This document shows positions 1 through 18,227 of a stretch of DNA of 64,000 nt, one piece after another. The translations under genes were made by a program, and so were the position numbers. Source of the stretch: Mesaphorura yosii (Eukaryota > Arthropoda > Collembola > Poduromorpha > Tullbergiidae); the NCBI GenBank assembly GCA_009869945.1, contig WIXG01000102.1, positions 1-64,000 on the forward strand. Reading direction: 5' to 3'. The first letter of the stretch is position 1, and the number at the start of each line of letters is the position of its first letter. The notes beneath the pieces are model-generated. The model did not search any database and was not told the origin of the DNA. It was given only the letters and a program-made list of their open reading frames with translations.

Positions 1-953
1 CCAATGCTTTTCTGTCTACTCTCTCAGCTTTAGCGCAGTGCCTCTCTCCACCATTTGCATTGCCAGTACACTGCAGAAAGGTACTGAGCAAGAGATTCCT
101 CATTGCCAGCGATTTGTGTGTTCTCGAAGCTGTAAAGAGTCGAACCGCCAGCATTCGCCAAACAGCAGTTGAATAAATTACTTCTCAGCTGACCCATTTA
201 ACTCCACGCTGCGGAATTTACTCTTGCATTTGCTAATTTTCTATCAGTTAACCCTGAGCCCATCCGAATTACTGAACTCAAAGTTACACACTCAGCACAT
301 TTTACAGCTGCAATCAGTGAGCTCAGTTTTGCTTATCAGTGTAGTGCAACGGATTGAATCCGTTGCACTACTCCTGGTCCTATGCGTCGGCGTTCCAGCA
401 ACTTCGGTGGAAAATTCGTGCCGTAATGCATGCACTCTAGTCTGCTGAGAGCGGATAAATCTCAGCCAAAGCAACAAATTAATTGCACCGTGTGATTGAT
501 TAACTGATAAGCAAGAGTCTACTTTACTTCATGAATTTGAGCCTGTGCTGCAACTTAGCATTAAAAGCTTAAGTAATTAAATTAATATTATGGTCATATT
601 TTAATTGCATGAGCTACTCTAGTTTCCTTTCATGATAGACGTGTTTCAGAGATGAAACCCTTATCACAACCCCTGCAAATACTGCCACTGCGAACAAAAC
701 TTTAAGAAAGAATGAACAAGCACCGTATTTATCAATGCAATGTAATGAGAGTTTAATTCAACTGCGAAATCAGTACAGTACAAAATAAAACTAACATGGT
801 TATAAAGTTTCTATTACATTAAGAGTGTAGTACACTTGGTTAAATTAATGTACTCGTTGATATCGTCGACGCTGCACTTGATGACTGCTGATTTGCTGGT
901 TACAATTATTAGCAAAATAGCATCGTCAATTCAATCTAATAAACTGACTCCGA
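1..953. other. Non-coding flank 3' of DHX37
   Basis: This stretch lies downstream of the DHX37 stop codon. Short open frames occur on both strands, but none resembles the missing helicase C-terminus or any known family. I see no clear AATAAA on the minus strand here. Confidence 0.5.
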
Positions 954-3900
954 TCACGACTCGCGTCCGGCAGGCACACCACACGCCCCATTATGCGGAC
1001 AGATTTCAGGGATCCAATGTGGCTCGATTGCTGTCACCCCTCTCAAGTAAACGCTGCCTCCAATCTCTAACGCCTCCTGAAACACGACGTACGCGGGTCT
1101 TAACCCCTTGAGGACCGAGCCCGAGTGCAAGAAGGTGGGCTGGTCCAGGCCAGGCGCCCAGTACGCCGCGTGCTTTGACTTGAGTTTGGCATGCGCCAAT
1201 TCTTCAGGGTCCAGGCGCTTGGCGATTTTGTCGGGACAGCCGGAGAGGATGATCTGACGCAGCGTTGTGCACTGCTCGGATGAAGGCAGCTTATAGTCGA
1301 GCTTGAATTCGGAATTGTCCCTGTCAAGGCTTTCGTTTGACAGCTGGCTGATTTCATTCGTCAACTGCTTGCGTAGCTTCCTGATTTCGACCATTGCTTT
1401 GTGACGCACTCCTAGTCGTTGCGCGGCTTCCACGCTCAAGTCAGTAGCTTGAAATTCGGAAATGGCTGCCAGCAGCACCATCGCGTCACCTGTAAACGAG
1501 TCATACTCAGATTTTGGGCTGGGAAGTAGACAGGTTCGAACCGTCAAACAATGGAATCTTACCCAGCAATATTCTGCTTCCCGCCTCGACCCATTTCCTA
1601 CGCAGCTGCATCCATCGATTCTGGGCGTCCTTGTCCTCGTGAGCCTCCAGCAGAACTTCTTGCACAGTCAACGCAGCCACCACTGCGACGACATACTCAA
1701 GTACTGAGTGTGTGCTGGCAAGGGCCAGCATTTTACTGAACCTCGGATTAACAGGAAGTCTGGCCATCGTCTTCCCAAGCGGGGTGATTGTTGAGTTGTC
1801 CACGTTCAACTCTGAATCATGGGGAGCCTGAATCGCTCCGAGCAGAGTCAGCAACGTTTCCGCCGCCGAAATCTGGATCATGTCCGGTGCCGTTGGATAC
1901 GGGAAATGGCGGACTTTTGTGATACTCATTGACTTCATGAGCAGAACCATGTCGTCTACCGGCCGCTGGAGGATCTCAGGCTTGGAATGCGGAGGGAAAT
2001 CGGAGTCAAACACCGCAGACGAGTAGAGTCGATAGCAATGTCCCGGACCGGTTCGCCCTGCTCTGCCGGCACGTTGCTCGGCCGAGGCCTTGGAGCACCA
2101 CTGCACACGGAAGCCTTGCACACCAGTCAGTTTGTCCCAATATTTCTCCTTGACTTTCCCGCAGTCCACGACGTACCGGATGCTGGGAATAGTCAGCGAC
2201 GTCTCCGCCACATTTGTTGCAATTACGCAAAGACGACTCCCTTCGGGCGGCGGCTGGAAGACTTTCTTTTGCTCTCGCATTGGCAGCATGGAGTAAAGTG
2301 GGACGATGTGGAGTGGTTCGGTGATCAAATCCTCTTCCAAATCTTCGTCCAACAAACCCATCTCATCTCCTTCGTCATCGGACTCGAGGTCGACTTCGTC
2401 TGGAAACGCTTGGATTTTGTCCAAGTCAAAATCGATAACTTCGGGAGCACAGTCACGATTCCTTCTTGATTTCATCTTCGATGTGTCTTTGTTTATACCG
2501 GACTGGCCGGATTTGATTGCCTTGGCGCAGACACCTTCCAACTTGGCTGCAAGCTGCTTGACCTCCAATTGCCCCGTCAGAAACACAAGAATCCCACCAG
2601 GCGGCAGTTTGTTATGGATCGCCATTACTCGCTTCCGTGTCGTATCCAAGTAATTAGCTGGTGTGTGCCTACTGAAATGGATCTGAACTGGAAACTGACG
2701 TGCCGGCACGTGAATGAAGGCTGGCGGCTGCTTAAACAGCGTTCGATTTTGAAGGAACTCCTCTGTCTTGAGCGTAGCCGACATTATCACCAGCTTCAGC
2801 GGATCGCCTCGCTTCTCACGCAGCCGGGTGGACCGGGAGAGGAGCCCGATGAGAATGTCAGTGTAAAGCGAGCGTTCATGTGCTTCGTCGATGCAAATGA
2901 CGGAGTAGGCGGTCAGCAGAAAGTCAACCTCCATCTCCTTCAGGAGAACGCCATCAGTCATGAATTTGATTCGTGTCTTTGGAGATGTGTCGCCCTCGAA
3001 TCGGATTTGGTACGAGACAGCGCCTTTCCCAAGACTCAGCTCCGTGCCCACACGAGAACTCATCGCCATTGCTGCCACTCGTCGTGGTTCGGTAACTCCA
3101 ATCAGCCGTGGTTTGCCGTCCCGTGACTCGGCATATCCGGCTTCGTACAAGAATTGCGGCACTTGCGTTGTCTTTCCGCACCCGGTTTCACCAGCAAGAA
3201 CGACGACTGGGTTTGCCGTTATTGCTTCCATGATGCTCGCCTCTTCAGGAATGATGGGCAGTTTGGACCGGGCTTTGATGGTGGCGTCGGTCCGGTTTAC
3301 GTGAACAAATCTGGCAGCCACTTGAAGTGCAGGGGCTGGATTAACTGTAACTTTGGCGATGCCGTGTTTCTCTTCAGCTGGCGAAGGATTCGGAGGTCTG
3401 GGGGCTTGAGCTGCAAGAGTCGGTTCTGGTACTGGACTTGCTTCCCTTCTCGCCATCGGCGCCGATTTTTCCTCCATTTCTTCCTCGTCGAATCCTTGGT
3501 CGTCCTCATCATCTGATTCTGAAGACGAAGACTGATCAAACCCCAAAACTTTCGGATCACGTTTGGCTGGTCCCTTAGCGCGCATGCTGTGATGAACCAG
3601 TCCCATCCACGCCAGATTCTTCTTTTTGTACGCTCCTTTAATACTATTTAATCTCACTGGAGCACCGTCTGACCTATCTGCCACCGCATTACCCGCTTGT
3701 TCGTCCATAAACAGTTGTCTGATCCCCTCAGTCTGGACCTTGACCAGAGGAGTCAATTTATTAAACACATCTTGTGGCAGCTGGTATTGCTGCAGCTCGT
3801 CGATGAGTTCAGCACGATTTTTCTTCTTCTCTCGGCGCTCCACAATTTTCTCCAGCTTCTTCCGCTGCTTCTTGGACAGGATTTTCGTTGGCGGAGGTTG

Positions 3901-4253
3901 GGCCTTTGATTTACCCCTCTTAGCACCAATACCACCAGACTGCTGCTTTGGTATCGACTTGTCTTTGCTCTTCTTGCTGGGTAAGATGACCAGTGGGTTA
4001 GATTCATCGTAAAATGTGGCGCTTGTCCCGGCGGAGTCTTTCCATTCGATCTGTTAGAAAAAGCAACAATGTTGCTGATTAATATCAAGTTAGTCAGTTT
4101 TTAAGAGCGAGTGTATCAGTAAAGCTAAATAGCCTTACAACGACTTACTTGAACCGGTTCTGGAACAACATCGTCAGCTTTATTTCTATTTTTGCCTTTT
4201 TTGATTGCAGCTGTCGATTTGAGTTTGGATTTCGATCTTGGCTTCGTCTTCAT
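954..4253 (-). CDS. DHX37: DEAH-box RNA helicase DHX37 (Dhr1 / kurz family)
   Basis: DHX37/Dhr1 is a nucleolar DEAH helicase that acts in small ribosomal subunit assembly by displacing U3 snoRNA. Three exons are supported: 4253-4149, 4050-1563 and 1489-954, totalling 1042 residues. The start ATG is followed by a lysine-rich, nuclear-localisation-like N-terminus (MKTKPRSKSK). Visible helicase motifs in order are GETGCGKTTQ (Walker A), TEPRRVAA, DEAH (in CIDEAHERS), SATL, TNVAETSLTI and QRAGRAGR. An acidic serine tract (SSSSESDDEDD) precedes the helicase core, and the HA2/OB region follows. The 73-nt intron between exons 2 and 3 restores the frame so that ILLGDAMVLL aligns with the human KLGDLMVLL region. 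Oddity: after WIPEI the similarity stops and the frame ends. About 150 C-terminal residues found in vertebrate DHX37 are missing or lie beyond the window. Family assignment is secure; the 3' end is not. Confidence 0.93.
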
Positions 4254-4944
4254 TGTTGAGTTGTAGTTAATGCGTAGGCTCACAAGTTTCAATAAATAGA
4301 AAATCGCTTAGAGTATCATTTTTATGATATGGTATGGAAAAGCATTCAGCTTTACCACTATTTGCACGTGTTGGAAAATTTCGCACCGTTTCAAGTTTGA
4401 ACTCACAGAGCAGACGAAGTGAATGCAGTAGCAGCAGCATAGCAGATTTGTGCAATCTCTGTTAGCTCATGCGAGACAAAGACGAAGAGTGGTCGACAAT
4501 TTGCGATACTTGATTGATTCTAAGATTGAGTTTCTTTCTTGTTCGACTCCATGAATCTATGATTACGGGAAATACCATTCAATTCAGAGTCACAAATTTA
4601 GCTTGCCAATTCTCAAACTGCGATTTGAGACTTCGTGTCTGCAAATTATTTCATTTACTTTAGCCTTGTTCGACTTGTTTTTACTTTTGTGATCTTCCCA
4701 ATCACATATTACTATCAATCTCAGATAAAGTCTACATTCTACTTAAGCTAGCCTTTGGATAACTGTCGTGCTATTCAAAGGAAAATGAGATTTTATTTGG
4801 TTCATTTGACTAAAGATATACACCGTCAGTACATAAAATGGAGGTACGTAAAAAACTATTGACTAATTAGGTCCAGTTACTGTATTGTTACGAGGCACAT
4901 AGTTTGCATATTATTTAACATAAAGGTTCCTAAGGTTGGCGCAT
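4254..4944. other. Spacer between ABCC 3' end and DHX37 5' end
   Basis: Both neighbours are on the minus strand, so this region holds the DHX37 upstream sequence and the ABCC 3' UTR. A minus-strand polyadenylation hexamer is listed separately. I see no gene here. Confidence 0.5.
4792..4797 (-). terminator. Polyadenylation signal AATAAA of the ABCC gene
   Basis: TTTATT on the plus strand reads AATAAA on the minus strand, about 150 nt downstream of the ABCC stop codon. Confidence 0.5.
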
Positions 4945-10992
<6,048 letters not shown>

Positions 10993-13297
10993 GATTCCAA
11001 GGCGCTTATGCAGTATTTTCTAAGGATGGAGTTCCTTCAACGTCAGCGGCCCGCCCACCTGTTGCGTTCACACACAAAAGCACGTGCCATAAAACCTATT
11101 TACTTATAGCCTCCAGACAAAAGAACTTTGGCAAAATGGTTTGGCATGCTTATCAATTAACTGACGGAAAAGGAATGATACATTACTAGTATAAGTACAA
11201 ATAAACAGAAAACAGATGATCTTACTTGAGAGATAAACTTGAGGATTACTCAAGGAAAATGTGAATACAGAAGCAGCAACAAAGACAATCGTGTCATATG
11301 CTGTGTATGAGCTGATAAACCAAAGTTCAGAACCTCATTTGCAGTTCCGTCATGTGAATTTGCCAGTAATCAACACCGAACCACATCACAGGAAAGTAAA
11401 GTCGACGGAGTCTTTAAGTTAAAGACTTCAAGAGCTTAATTAAATTGACGTTGAATCTCACATGAAAACGCCAGTCAGTGTGCTGAATCCGTACCGGCTG
11501 AAATGTAGAATCACAAAAACTCTGCACAAGGCCAATTCAAAATATACTTCAGGGCCAGCTACGCTCTGAATGCCTTTCCTCTTAGTACTGCGGAAAAAAT
11601 TACGTAATAACTCGAGTAGTATGCTTCGTCATTTCTAAGAGTCGTAATGAGAAACTGTGTACACCGGCAATGATTTGCTTCAAATAGCTTAATTATGAAT
11701 CCGGACTCAGTCGTATTCGCTTTGCCAGGCTGAAAACCTGTTCATGTTCACTTGTAGTCGGAACTACTTTATTGGCCACTATCGCGTGAGTCAGAGCACA
11801 TGCTATAAATCTTGAACTTTATTGATCCTGTCAACTTTTTATTGGGAATGCAAACAGATCCAATTTCTTAGTTCCGCTATGACAACTTGCTATCAAAAGT
11901 GAATCGTGCAAAATATTCTGAGCAAATAAAAGATTCATATGGTCGATTCGATAGAACAACTATCTCCCTAGCGTAAGCATATTCTAATCAGTGGAAGAAG
12001 CGCACGGGTTTTAGAATGCCTTGACTTACTTGAGAAGCCGGAAATCCAAAGTACTTGTTATCGTGTGAAGCCGGTACCGACTAACAAATGATTCCTTCCA
12101 ATTTCAGGGCACAGGATGCTATAAGCCGATACTCGTTATTGTCACAATTGTCCTCGAATTGCAAAGGAGCTTTGCCGCATGTATAAATAATAAGTTTCAA
12201 TCACACGTAGGCTGGCTGGTCTCTCAATTATGCACATGGAATTCAATGGCCCAGTCGCCGTCGACGTACTGGCTGCTCTGAGTTGAACTCGGAGATATTT
12301 AAATTTAAATCCCAATCTAGTTCATGCAGAACAACAACGCGTGTCGAACCGTGCGCGAAGCTTGCGCGCAGTGTCAGTCAACGACTTTTCACGGACGAAC
12401 AACAAAATGTGTCGTTGGGATTCGGCCGATAAGTGTGTGTGAGTCTGGGGTTGAACCACTTTAACACGGCCTTGAAATTATTGATATCGTGTCCAACCAC
12501 CGGTTGTTCCGTGAATTGCGATTAGAGCTCGAATTCGCGTACGGTTCTGATTAAACAAAGTCTGAAGTACTGGAGCACACGCGACACACGAAGGCAGGTA
12601 GGCTTGGCACACTTACGTCTACTGCCACTTGAGATAAGCTTGATCGCACAGGCAACTGAACAGACCGAGTTCTCGGTGTGCGAACGCGAACGTAAACTAA
12701 TTCAAGTGAGAATCTCAATGCGGACGTTTCGGATGAGGCTTGGCCCGTGACTTCGCTGGACAATTATATGAGAACGAGCTGGTCACATGAGGCACGATTT
12801 CTTTGCTTATGCTTAATCAATTGTTTACTTTGGCATTACGAAAGCCGAACGTTATGTTTTGTGGTACTCATTATCGCATTGTTCTACTCCACATGCGTAA
12901 CAATACATCACACCACCGCAGTATCATCGCGACTGGTATGTACCCCGTAAACCCGTACCCTGCTTGGACGCTGAGTTGAATTGGGAAAAAAGTGAATCTC
13001 ATCATTCGCTCTCTCCTTTGGATTAGAGTTATAGCCCAAGAGAACTGAGACTCTTCAGGTATTGTCGTACTTTAAAAATGAGTTCATTATTGCCCTACGC
13101 TTCAGCATGGTCAACTGAGTTAGGTAATGTGAGACCGCAGACGGGGAATCACGTGCATGCAAAAAGTTTACTGTTACATAACAATGTCCAAGGGCACCGT
13201 ACAGTACAAAAGCAGAGGCATGCGAGATTATTTCTGTTTGCCATGCCGTATAATTTCTGTACTCTCATTCTCTTGTATGGCATTTAAAGTTCTGCAT
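10993..13297. other. Intergenic region upstream of the ABCC gene
   Basis: About 2.3 kb between the ABCC start and the 3' end of the small membrane-protein gene. It presumably holds the ABCC promoter and 5' UTR. Short open frames on both strands show no recognisable domain. I see no RNA gene or repeat. Confidence 0.45.
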
Positions 13298-13734
13298 CTA
13301 ATCATGTGAGATGTGTAGACAAGCGTCTGGCAGTCCAACGTGCAACTTTTGTGTAGAAACGACATCCAAAATTATGTCTGGATTAAGCATTGTATGAAAA
13401 ATGAGATCCGAATGAGAGTAGGATACAGCAGACAGCAAACGAGCTACGAAGACAGATGCAACACCTACGACCCCAGTCATCGTCATGATCAGCACGTATA
13501 TGAAGAATTTGTCTCTCAGTGGAGCCTTATTCTTCCGTAACTTCTTGCCGCGTCCTGGAGGACGCTTGATAATCTTCTCGGCGGTGTACTCCCACTCCTC
13601 CGCGTAGCGCTCACAAATCTTGAGTCTATGAGCTTCAGCTGCTGGGATTTCGTATTGTCAAATGCACTGTGGTCACACGTCCTTCAGAAGATCGTGGGCA
13701 AAGGAGCTTACCTGTCAGCGGACTGTTCAGACAT
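13298..13734 (-). CDS. Small single-pass membrane protein, family not recognised
   Basis: Two exons (13734-13712 and 13625-13298) join through an 86-nt intron (GTAAGC donor, CATAG acceptor) to give 116 residues beginning MSEQSADRLKICERYAEEW. The middle is strongly basic (KRPPGRGKKLRKNK, about residues 32-45). A hydrophobic helix follows (FFIYVLIMTMTGVVGVASVFVA, here quoted in two parts: FFIYVLIMTMT and GVVGVASVFVA), flanked by positive charge on the N-terminal side. This pattern suggests a tail-anchored or type II small integral membrane protein. The last ~45 residues look less constrained and may be wrong if a further intron exists. The frame, the strong donor and the membrane helix argue for a real gene. 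The function is unknown. Confidence 0.5.
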
Positions 13735-15017
13735 CTCGGCTGTTGTGGTGCACCTCGATTTGCCCGTGCAACGGCTGCAGCGTTTGCCCTTTGCCGCTCT
13801 CGTGCCAGCCTTTCCTGATGTGACGAAAAAGAAAATTGAAAATGTGTTCAGTAATAAAGAACATTAAAATTTTTGCATGTGGCCAAGCAGAAATTACGGA
13901 CCCTATTTGTCCTTCTAGTCATGGCGAAAGTCGTTTCAGGCAGTTGGGTGTTTGTTACTGCTACGAGGGTAAAACGGAATTGATCGACTAGCGAAAATGT
14001 AGACACCGAGGTCGAACTGCTGAGGGGAATGAACCATTTTCTTTTGCAAATTTCAAAAGAATTGCAATAGTACGTTGAACTGTCTGAACTCGTTGAGCGG
14101 AGACATGGACTTTGGAGCTAGGAAGAAGAAAGTGCAAGCTGATGTGGCTTCATGAGCATTGTTCGAGAAAATCTCAGTTTCCTCGTATGATTGGCTTTGC
14201 ATGTCCATGGGGCACCAGACATAAGTTTGACCTTCTTTTTGAGGTCGAGACAAGTGGAGTCGATGATTGTCTGAAATTCCACTGAATGTCCGTGCAATTT
14301 TAGCAACATGACTCTTTCACGTGATTAGTGCATGTTGAAGTCATGCAAGTATGAATTTTGTTTTGTATCAAGAATATTGTTTGTTTTTATTATTATTTTA
14401 TCATATGCAATCGAAGAAGTGCAATAATTTGAACGCTATTGAGGGCGATTCAAAATTGATAAGGTTCGATTTCCGAGAAAGGGCAATCAGTGCGAGATGA
14501 GGAATGTTAATTAGCTCTGAGTGGATCATATTCTCAGATGATGGAAAATTTCGATGACAAATTCAAGTATAGGTCGTGATTATTGATATGTTTTGTCGGT
14601 ATTTAGTTACATGACAGAAATTTACTAAAAAGCAGAAGCTGACAATTGTCACGATTCAGTCTGACAATTCCCAGAGTTTACTCGATGATGCGAGGAAATT
14701 TAAACAAGTGAACGCATTGAACTGAAGCTGTCTGTATTTTTCAAGCTGGCAATAATAATAAATCAGCGACGATTCAATGCGAACAAATAGCTTTCCAAGC
14801 CGTTGTAAAATATTGCCATGATAAAAGAAGGGATTATGATAAGGGTTGTAAAAGTGCTGTCGTATTTATCGAGTACGTTTGCTGAAGCATGTAGTACAAG
14901 CATGGCAGGAAAATTGTTCGAGTATAAAAATGACACTTTTATCCAGTGCCCAGTTTCAAGCCTTGATCTTCGGAAACTCACAATCTCCGGAACGTAAACC
15001 TTCAACGCTTTCTCAAA
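13735..15017. other. Divergent intergenic region between small membrane-protein gene and first ENPP gene
   Basis: About 1.3 kb between two divergent starts, so it may contain both promoters. A 63-residue minus-strand frame with an ATG at 14309 occurs, but I could not support it as a gene. Confidence 0.4.
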
Positions 15018-16690
15018 ATGAAGGCACAGACGCTGATTATTTCCCTGCTTTCGGGACTTCTTGTGCTTTCTGTTGTTCATGTGCATTCGAAAGCCACAGG
15101 AATGGCGTCTAGTCCACGAGCTCTGAACAAGCATGAGAAAGTGGTAGTGTTCTCTTTCGATGGGTTTCGGTACGATTACCTGGACAAAGTCTCGACGCCC
15201 AATCTGAAAGAATTGCGTACTAACGGAGTTTCGACCCGATACCTTCTGCCGGCGTTCACAACGAAGACCTTTGTGAACCACCAGTCATTTGTGACGGGTT
15301 TATACCCAGAGTCTCATGGCGTCGTGGATAACACGGTTTACGATCCAGAATATGGGAAAGACTTGACCGGATTCGTCGAGTACAACGACGAGTTTTGGAA
15401 TTTTGACGACAATGTGGTTCCGATTTGGGTATGATTGCAATTCCTTAGCAATTAGCAGCAATTTTTCATTTCTTCAAATCCGTTTGTGGAATATTGTTGA
15501 GTTTAGACGTTGAATGAATGGGCCGGAGATGGTCGCATTAGCGGGGTGCAATTTCCTGGAGCAAATCAGCATTACGGAGCCAACAAAACACTCCCAACCC
15601 ATTACTTCTCATATAATGGGGACTTGTCGTACGAGGACAGAATGGACTTCGTGATCTCTTGGTTGACAAATGAGACGCATCCAGCAAATCTCGTGTTTAT
15701 GTATTTCGAGCAGCCTGACACCGACGGGCACGCGTATGGGCCGGATTCTCCTGAAGTTGCTGTGCAAATCTCACGAATGGATAACATGACAAAGTATTTG
15801 ATCGACAAGTTAAAAGAACTAGAAATCTTTGACCAAGTGAATTTACTCTTCTGGAGTGATCACGGCATGCAAGAGGTGAATCTGGGAAATCGCATCAACC
15901 TGACTGAGATTGTAAATGTGCCTGCAGATACGTACGACAAGTACGGGAGCACACCCATCATTCAAGTTCAACCCAAACCAGGTTGAGAGGCACGGGATTT
16001 CTGGTGTAATGAAACAAATTAACCGAAAAATTTGCGAATTTATTCTTAGGCAATGAAACCACAGTCTACGAAGCATTCAAAGCAGCATCGCTTGGAATGA
16101 ACTTCCGGGTTTACAACCGCTCAGAAACGCCATATCGATGGCATTATCAAAACAACCGAAGAATCAGCGACATTTTAGTGGTGGCGGATCCCGGCTTTGT
16201 CTTTGACGATTACAGATCTTGGGACAGTTAGTAAACCCTTTAATTTCCGTTACGATCTGTAACAAAGGTAACAAAGCAATCTCCTTTATGGCTGCAATTC
16301 CAGACAGCACAGATTACACGAAAAAATACGGTGTGCACGGCTACGACAACGACGCTCTCACCATGCGACCGTTTTTCATTGCACACGGGCCCAAGTTCAA
16401 GGTAAACTACGTAAGTGCCGAGTTTGACAGCTTGGATTTGTTCCCATTGATCGCAAACCTGATTGGAATTGAACCCGCGCCAAGCAATGGAAGCTTTGCC
16501 AAAGTCAGTGGACTGTTGATGGAGACGCAAACTTCGGCGGCTTCAGAAGTCAGAACATTCGGTTCCAAAACAATCGGTATGATTTATTGTAGTGTGGGTA
16601 AAACAAAAGAGTTACAGGTTTATGATAAAACGTTACTTTTTCCTAACAGGTTATTCTCTATTCTGTGGGCTAATTTTGGCTAAATTATAG
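15018..16690 (+). CDS. Ectonucleotide pyrophosphatase/phosphodiesterase (ENPP4-7 size class), copy 1
   Basis: ENPP enzymes are zinc-dependent phosphodiesterases of the alkaline-phosphatase superfamily that hydrolyse extracellular nucleotides or choline lipids. Five exons (15018-15428, 15507-15981, 16050-16226, 16304-16576, 16650-16690) encode 458 residues, the length of the short ENPP4-7 subgroup without somatomedin-B or nuclease-like domains. A signal peptide is visible (MKAQTLIISLLSGLLVLSVV). The catalytic set looks intact: FSFDGFRYD with the first metal aspartate near residue 48, nucleophile threonine near residue 84 in TKTFVNHQSFVTG, then EQPDTDGHAYGP, WSDHGM and GVHGYDND. The C-terminus is hydrophobic (GYSLFCGLILAKL), as expected for a GPI-anchor or membrane-tail signal. 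Introns 1-3 sit at the same positions and phases as in the second copy. The substrate cannot be inferred. Confidence 0.93.
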
Positions 16691-16999
16691 ACTAAAACAG
16701 ATACTAACAAATTAATTCTGGACTACAAGTACGTCATTTCAAGTATTGAACCACAAGAGCACATCTGCATGGGTTTAGCTTGTTGGAAATCATTTATGTT
16801 CGTAAGCTAGTCAGTTTCCTAAAAATATTAGTAAGTAGTAAGAGAGCTCAACCGATCTTCTTCCTTTAAAATTCTGCTGAAGATTTAAATCGCAAGGCAC
16901 TGAAACTGTATGAATGATTGTACTTGTAAATGTAACTCGCCATCGTCGAATTAAAGCTTGATCGATGGCACCATCGTCAAACTCAGAGTTCTTGTTTAA
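16691..16999. other. Convergent spacer, ENPP copy 1 and dsRBD gene
   Basis: About 310 nt holding the facing 3' ends of a plus-strand and a minus-strand gene. An ATTAAA-type hexamer around 16952 could serve the ENPP transcript. Nothing else is seen. Confidence 0.4.
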
Positions 17000-18227
17000 T
17001 CAACCTTCGGATTTAAGATAACGAGTACGACGCGGCGGCGGAGTTTCTGGAGGTTTCATCTTCTTCGGTTCTTTTTCATGAACACCAAGTTGGTACTTAA
17101 CAAACTCTCTTTTCTATGTGCAAAATGGATTGGAATACCCATGACCTGCGAATTTAATGATAAAAAGTATGCTCTCACACTTACCATGCCAGACGCCACG
17201 GGTTTGAAATTAGCATGGATCAAAGACATGCAGGCTAGTTCACTCATATGAATTCCATCGGAAATTCTTTCCCACTCAGCATCTTGAAAGCCCTCTTTGC
17301 TGCCAGTCGTCTTGCCAGTGACAAGCAGTCGCTCTCCTGTTTCAAGTTTCAATCGTGTCACAAGACAATAATGCAAGTTGACGGCATCTGAAGTCACTCC
17401 CGTTCACGGCAATAAGATTTACCTATCGCAATCCTTTGTCCAAGTTGACATTTAATTGTGTACAACGGGCCATCCTTCAATTCTGGGCCCTTCGGCTGGA
17501 GCACGTACATCGGCTGTTCAACTCTCAGAATGTCGCACAATAATTCGAGGTCGCCAAAAACCCTTAGATTTTTTTGCACCCTTGGATCAGATTGAAACGA
17601 CGTGTGCCAATTCCTCCAACGTTCGCAGAAGATGAGCGGCAGCCATGTGCGCTGCGAGCTTCTTGGTTTGTGCCTCGCCGTATCCTGTAAAAGCAATTAT
17701 AATTAATGCATTGAACTTAAAAATTATAGCATAAAACTAAATGCTATGTCACCTTTTCGATTGCCAACAAAAACTGCCACCAAGAACCTCTTATTCCCAT
17801 TGGGAGATCTCAGCTCATGAGTTTCAAAGTGGATGTGGTCTTTTAACTGCTCCGCCATGTCATTTAAGACGTTCAATGGTGTAGAGAACTTAATTTGCGT
17901 AATCGCCTCGTGACGATGAACTTTGTAAGTCTCTCCCAGTTGAATCGCCAATGTCAGTCCTTCCAAATACAATTCTTCTGGAATTGCTGAGGAGGGAGCT
18001 GTCTTGTATGAGAATCCTCCGGACGAGGACGGACTTAACAGGCTGTTCAACTGCAACAACTCCTCCGGAGTCAAAACGTGATGTTCCAAGTCGGCATTCG
18101 CCAGTATTTTGCTGCCTCAAGCCATGGGATTTAGAACAGTTAAATTCCCATTGCCCTTGTCGATGACACGCCGGGGTGCGACGTCGTCCGCGTTGAACAT
18201 TCTTCTGCTCGGGCCACGTCTTGCCAT
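17000..18227 (-). CDS. Double-stranded-RNA-binding-domain protein, orthology not recognised
   Basis: Six exons (18227-18170, 18115-17753, 17684-17621, 17580-17423, 17387-17185, 17113-17000) encode 319 residues. One dsRBD is clear at about residues 85-155: it starts with PLNVLNDMAEQL, continues through FLVAVFVGNRKGYGEAQTKK and ends with LAAHMAAAHLL, so the KKxAAxxAA helix is present. A second, more degenerate half follows with KTTGSKEGFQDAEW and SELACMSLIHANF. The C-terminus is basic and proline-rich (PPETPPPRRTRYLKSEG), suggesting nuclear localisation. The introns are 54, 68, 40, 35 and 71 nt. The 54-nt intron is needed to remove an in-frame TGA, and the 40- and 35-nt introns to keep the frame. 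Alternatives such as an ILF3/Staufen-like or other dsRBD family could not be decided. Confidence 0.75.

Noticed and set aside
1505..1535. A tRNA B-box-like GGTTCGAACC sequence.
   Set aside because: It sits inside the 73-nt DHX37 intron, without a cloverleaf or an A box at the right distance.
14118..14309. A 63-residue minus-strand frame with an ATG, briefly suggestive of a ubiquitin-like start.
   Set aside because: The similarity does not extend, the end is an arbitrary stop, and no convincing splice partner was found.
14763..15281. A 172-residue minus-strand open frame.
   Set aside because: It runs antisense over the first exon of ENPP copy 1 and has no recognisable domain.
18116..18169. 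An in-frame TGA near the start of the dsRBD gene, considered as a selenocysteine codon or pseudogene mark.
   Set aside because: A 54-nt GT-AG intron removes it and preserves the frame. No selenoprotein family context exists.
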